From Haloarcula sp. (GTDB taxonomy: Archaea; Halobacteriota; Halobacteria; Halobacteriales; Haloarculaceae): a DNA stretch of 7,556 bases. A program made the position numbers and the translations under genes. Under the pieces are notes generated by a model. It made no database searches. It saw only the letters and a program-made list of their open reading frames with translations, and had not been told where the DNA came from. The stretch is from contig JAQCNK010000134.1 of NCBI GenBank assembly GCA_028275075.1, positions 1 through 7,556 on the forward strand, read 5' to 3'. Of the stretch, positions 4,188 to 7,556 are shown one piece after another (position 1 is the first letter of the stretch; each line of letters begins with the position of its first letter).

Positions 4188-6869
4188 ATGCGGTTCCAGC
4201 GAATCGCGATGGAGTCGTTCAAATGTTACAACGACGCCGATCTCACCTTCGACCCCGGCGTGACGGTCATCCACGGCCTCAACGGCAGCGGCAAATCCTC
4301 GCTGCTAGAGGCCTGCTTCTTCGCTCTTTATGGCTCGAAAGCCATCGATGAGAACTTGGATGATGTCGTCACCATCGGCGCAGACGACTGCACAGTCGAC
4401 CTGTGGTTCACTCACGCTGACGGGGAGTACCATCTCACTCGGCGCGTGCGTACCACTGGCGAGCGTGCGACGACCGCCAAATGCGTCCTGGAGACGCCGG
4501 ACGACACCTTCGAGGGGGCGCGGGCGGTCCGCCGGCGGGTAACCGAGCTGTTGCGGATGGACAGCGAGGCGTTCGTCAACTGTGCGTACGTTCGCCAGGG
4601 CGAGGTGAACAAACTCATCAACGCCTCCGCGAGCGACCGACAGGACATGCTCGACGACCTCCTGCAGTTAGGGAAGTTAGAGGAGTATCGAGAACGGGCG
4701 AGCGACGCTCGTGTGGGGGTCAAGCGTGTTCGCGAAGACAAGCAGAGTCGTCTCGACCAGCTTGACGACCAGATCACGGCAAAAGAGGAGAAAGACCTCC
4801 ACGAGCGACTGAACGCACTGGAGACCGAACTTTCGGAGACGACCACCGAAATCGAGCGAATCGAGACCCAGCGTGAGACGGCGGCCGAGACGCTGGAGCA
4901 GGCGACGGCGGTTCTAGAAGAGTACGAAGAGCGACGCGAGCAACTTTCGGAACTGGCCAGTGATATCGAGACGCTAGAGGGCGAGATTACGAGGACTGAA
5001 AGCGAACGTGAGGATCTCAAAGAGCGCATTTCGGAGTTGAAGACCGAGCGGGAGGAACTGACGACGGAACTCGACGGCACCATCGCCGAGACCGATCTCG
5101 ACGCGGCAGATACCGAACTCGTCGACGCTCGAATCGCCGATCTCGACGAGCGGGCCGAGGAACTCCAGTCCCGTATCAAGACCCAGAGCGTTGAAGCCCA
5201 GAAACACAGCAGCGAAGCCGACTCACTCCAGTCAGAAGCCGCGGATCTCGATTCTCGGGCCGAATCAAAGCGCGAGGAAGCTGACACGCTCGAATCTGAC
5301 GTAGAGATGGCCCGTGAGACGCTTGCGGAGCGACGCGAGAAACTCGACGATATCGACGCACAGATATCGACCCTTGAAGCTCGCTTCGAGGACAGTGATA
5401 TCCAGCGCGAGGACGCTGTGGACAACCGCGACTCGGCCGTAACGGAACTCGAAACCGCCCGTCAGCGGGTGACGGAGCTGGAGACAAAGCTCCAAAGCGA
5501 ACGTGAGTCGCTCAGCGAGGCCGAGTCGCTCCTGGATTCGGGGAAATGCCCCGAATGCGGCCAGGACGTGGCAGAGTCGCCCCACGTCGCGTCTATCGAG
5601 GACGACCGCGAGCGAATCGCCGAGCTGGAGCGCGAGCTTGAGGCGGCCCGCAAACGGGTCGAAACCCTCGAAGCCGATCTCGAACGGGCCGAGTCGCTGG
5701 CCGAGGCGGCTGAAACGCTCGACTCGCTGGAATCGAACCGGTCGAACGTCGTCCAGCTCATCGAGGAGAAAGAAGCCGGTCTGGCGGCCGACGAGGAGCG
5801 TATCGAGTCGCTGCGCGAATCCGCCGCGGAACTCGAAGCGACGGCAACTGAGAAACGTGAGGCTGCCAGCGAGGCAGAGCAACGGGCGGCTGAGGCTCGC
5901 TCGGTGATTGGAGAGTGTAACCAGGAGCGACAGACGGTGACACAGTCGATACAGCGACTGGAGCGGGTGGCGGCGCTACTCGACGAGATCGCCGACTGCG
6001 AGACCGATATCGAGCAGCTCCGTGAAACGCGGTCCCAACAGGCGTCGATGAACGACCAGCGACGTGAGCGCCTGGCCGAGAAACGAGAGCGAAAGCAGCA
6101 ACTCGCCGAACAGGTCGACGAGGACCGCATCGAAGAGGCCCGTGACGAGCAAGAGCGGGCGTCGGCCTACATCGAGAAAGCCGACGCAAAGCTCGACGAC
6201 CTCCGCGAACAGCGGGACGAGACGCAGGCCGCTATCGGCGGCGTAAACTCCGAAATCGAGGAGCTTGAAAACTTGCGAGCCCAACGCGAAGAGCTGGCCG
6301 ACACCGTTTCGAAACTCGACGTGCTGTACGAGGAGAGCGAACAGCTCCAGGAGATGTACGGCTCGCTGCGGGCCGAACTCCGCCAGCGCAACGTCGAGAC
6401 GCTCGAACGGATGCTCAACGGAGTGTTCTCGCTGGTGTACCAGAACGACTCCTACTCCCATATCGAACTAGATGGTGAGTACCAGCTGACGGTGTATCAG
6501 AAGGACGGTGAGCCGCTGGAGCCCGAACAGCTCTCGGGCGGCGAGCGGGCGCTGTTCAACCTGAGTCTGCGCTGTGCTATCTACCGGCTGCTGGCGGAGG
6601 GCATCGAGGGGGCTGCGCCGATGCCGCCGCTCATCCTCGACGAGCCGACGGTGTTCTTAGACTCCGGGCACGTCACGCAGTTGCTCGATCTGGTGGCGTA
6701 TATGCGCGACGAGGTGGGCGTCGCCCAGATTCTGGTCGTCAGCCACGACGAGGAACTCGTCGGTGCGGCCGATGATCTCGTCCGCGTCGAGAAGTCGGCG
6801 ACGACGAACCGCTCGCACGTCTCACGCGTGGACCAAATCGAGGAAACGGTCGCCGAACTCGCCGACTAG
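4188..6869 (+). CDS. rad50: DNA double-strand-break repair ATPase Rad50
   Basis: This 893-aa SMC-like ATPase partners Mre11; ATP-driven dimerisation of its heads clamps DNA and controls the nuclease. The N-terminal half-head has Walker A GLNGSGKS (30-37) and a Q-loop Gln137 (VRQGE). A long, highly charged coiled coil runs from about 165 to 735. The zinc hook CPECGQD (Cys454, Cys457) sits almost exactly at its midpoint, where two Rad50 molecules join by sharing a zinc ion. The C-terminal half-head has the ABC signature LSGGER (782-787), Walker B LILDEPT with Asp818 and Glu819, a D-loop-like FLDSG (823-827), and the H-loop His853 in VSHDEE. All expected elements are intact, with no frameshift. 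The ATG at 4188 is chosen because of the Shine-Dalgarno sequence and because MRFQRI aligns with the usual N-terminus. The stop codon overlaps that of the convergent winged-helix gene. Confidence 0.97.
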   Translation: MRFQRIAMESFKCYNDADLTFDPGVTVIHGLNGSGKSSLLEACFFALYGSKAIDENLDDVVTIGADDCTVDLWFTHADGEYHLTRRVRTTGERATTAKCVLETPDDTFEGARAVRRRVTELLRMDSEAFVNCAYVRQGEVNKLINASASDRQDMLDDLLQLGKLEEYRERASDARVGVKRVREDKQSRLDQLDDQITAKEEKDLHERLNALETELSETTTEIERIETQRETAAETLEQATAVLEEYEERREQLSELASDIETLEGEITRTESEREDLKERISELKTEREELTTELDGTIAETDLDAADTELVDARIADLDERAEELQSRIKTQSVEAQKHSSEADSLQSEAADLDSRAESKREEADTLESDVEMARETLAERREKLDDIDAQISTLEARFEDSDIQREDAVDNRDSAVTELETARQRVTELETKLQSERESLSEAESLLDSGKCPECGQDVAESPHVASIEDDRERIAELERELEAARKRVETLEADLERAESLAEAAETLDSLESNRSNVVQLIEEKEAGLAADEERIESLRESAAELEATATEKREAASEAEQRAAEARSVIGECNQERQTVTQSIQRLERVAALLDEIADCETDIEQLRETRSQQASMNDQRRERLAEKRERKQQLAEQVDEDRIEEARDEQERASAYIEKADAKLDDLREQRDETQAAIGGVNSEIEELENLRAQREELADTVSKLDVLYEESEQLQEMYGSLRAELRQRNVETLERMLNGVFSLVYQNDSYSHIELDGEYQLTVYQKDGEPLEPEQLSGGERALFNLSLRCAIYRLLAEGIEGAAPMPPLILDEPTVFLDSGHVTQLLDLVAYMRDEVGVAQILVVSHDEELVGAADDLVRVEKSATTNRSHVSRVDQIEETVAELAD

Positions 6870-7288
6870 TCCGTGAGCCACTCGACGGCGTCGCTCGCGC
6901 TCCCCGTCGTGTCGTAGCCTGGCTGGCCGAGGACGGTCGCTTCGTCGACGAGACCCGCGGCACGAAACTCAGCGAGCAGGCCGTGGAGATCACTTTCACA
7001 GAGGTCGTAGCTATCCAGCAGGTCATGGACCGACAGCGGGCCCCGGCGGTTGAGTTCGATCAGCAACCCCAGTGCCTGGTCGTCGTGGGCGGCTGTGAGG
7101 ACCGTCCGGACAGATGCCGGAACGGCGTGTGCGGCCGTCGAGAGTGGAGACTCGCCATCGACCGACTCCAGTCGCTCGTTGGCAACGTGTTTCTCGGCGC
7201 CGGTCTCCGGGTCGCGGACGAGGCTCGACTCGCTCGATTGCTTCACAAGAACGTAGCGGGTCCCGGATTCGTCGCGGACGGTGCGCAT
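6866..7288 (-). CDS. Winged-helix domain protein convergent with rad50 (DUF7346-like)
   Basis: A 140-aa cytosolic protein; from memory it resembles haloarchaeal family DUF7346, whose function is not known to me. Residues 1-35 look like a small beta unit (RYVLVKQSSESSLVRDPETG). A linker follows, and residues 57-118 have the pattern of a winged helix: a first helix (QALGLLIELNRRG), a second (SVHDLLDSYD), a recognition helix (ESDLHGLLAEFRAAG) and a wing (LVDEATVLG). It could be a transcription regulator or a protein-protein adaptor. The tail GSASDAVEWLTD is helical. It reads toward rad50 and its TAG stop overlaps the rad50 TAG within CTAG (6866-6869), leaving no room for a terminator between them. 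It lies 25 bp downstream of the small membrane-protein gene, probably in one transcript. No strong ribosome binding site is seen; GGCGGG is only two bases from the ATG. Confidence 0.8.
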   Translation of the reverse strand: MRTVRDESGTRYVLVKQSSESSLVRDPETGAEKHVANERLESVDGESPLSTAAHAVPASVRTVLTAAHDDQALGLLIELNRRGPLSVHDLLDSYDLCESDLHGLLAEFRAAGLVDEATVLGQPGYDTTGSASDAVEWLTD

Positions 7289-7313
7289 ATCCCGCCGTAG
7301 CTTTCGGCCGCGG

Positions 7314-7556
7314 TTAGCCGTTGTGGTCCGCGGGGTCGCCGTCAGATTCCCCTGCTTCTTCGTCAGTTACGCTGTCGCGCTCGTTCACGAAGCGACGGTA
7401 GCGAAAGACGCCGTAACCAAAGGCGATAGCGCCGACGAGTGTGATCCTGATACCGAGGTCGACCCGCCCCTCGAAGTAGGCCAGCATTGGCCCGACCGAA
7501 AGCGCCAGTAGGGCGATATTAAACACGACGACGAGCTTCCAGAACAGCGATGTCAC
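7314..7556 (-). CDS. Small membrane protein with two transmembrane helices (DUF7322-like), 5' end uncertain at window edge
   Basis: The visible 80 residues contain two hydrophobic helices, about 8-27 (VVVFNIALLALSVGPMLAYF) and 34-51 (GIRITLVGAIAFGYGVF). They are joined by a short loop EGRVD, followed by a positive RYRRF and an acidic tail (SVTDEEAGESDGDPADHNG). By the positive-inside rule, both ends probably face the cytoplasm. From memory it resembles haloarchaeal DUF7322 proteins, which I recall as having an acidic N-terminal segment before the helices. If so, the GTG at 7554-7556 is an internal Val and the gene continues past the right edge. If not, the protein is 80 aa starting at that GTG. 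It precedes the winged-helix gene by 25 bp on the same strand, so the two are probably cotranscribed. The role is unknown. Confidence 0.65.
   Translation of the reverse strand: MTSLFWKLVVVFNIALLALSVGPMLAYFEGRVDLGIRITLVGAIAFGYGVFRYRRFVNERDSVTDEEAGESDGDPADHNG

Noticed and set aside
4412..5425. 337-codon minus-strand open frame opposite the rad50 coiled coil
   Set aside because: The product is almost entirely Ser, Arg and Ala, the reverse-strand image of Glu/Leu/Arg-rich coiled-coil codons.
1..7556. tRNA, rRNA, CRISPR array, complete insertion sequence or replication origin
   Set aside because: I saw no cloverleaf-like segment, no regularly spaced repeats, no transposase frame and no origin-box clusters. 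The only mobile-type signal is the short 2910-2993 unit.

Overview
The window is haloarchaeal chromosome (class Halobacteria). It is GC-rich, and its proteins are loaded with Asp and Glu. Translation signals are of two kinds: leaderless-type promoters, and Shine-Dalgarno sequences complementary to the archaeal 16S rRNA tail. The Mre11-Rad50 pair has the haloarchaeal sequence style. I cannot name the genus; a Haloarcula-like relative is only an impression.

Layout. (1) 1-2444, minus strand: a tightly overlapping three-gene operon. In reading order it encodes an acidic coiled-coil protein, a small exported protein, and a type II/IV secretion or pilus-assembly ATPase (VirB11/GspE/ArlI superfamily) that runs off the left edge. 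The overlaps are 4 bp (GTGA) and 8 bp (ATGCGTGA), which points to coupled translation. (2) 2445-2519: a 75-bp divergent promoter region. (3) 2520-2933, plus strand: a 137-aa acidic, helix-rich protein that I do not recognise. (4) 2905-3058: a highly structured spacer. Its key element is an 84-bp unit (2910-2993) bounded by 17-bp inverted repeats (16 of 17 paired), flanked by a 5-bp direct repeat GTGAG and containing a nested perfect 7-bp stem. This looks like a miniature inverted-repeat insertion whose left end supplies the last seven codons and the stop of the 137-aa gene. A TATA-like promoter for mre11 follows. (5) 3059-6869, plus strand: mre11 (372 aa) and rad50 (893 aa), 10 bp apart, the DNA double-strand-break processing complex. 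(6) 6866-7556, minus strand: a winged-helix protein whose stop codon overlaps that of rad50 (shared CTAG), preceded by a small two-helix membrane protein that may be cut by the right edge.

Functionally there are two unrelated modules: a surface or secretion operon, and a DNA-repair operon flanked by small uncharacterised haloarchaeal proteins. The points most worth following are the miniature-element-like structure between the 137-aa gene and mre11, an Asp in place of the first His of the last Mre11 metal motif, and the undescribed coiled-coil/exported-protein/ATPase operon.
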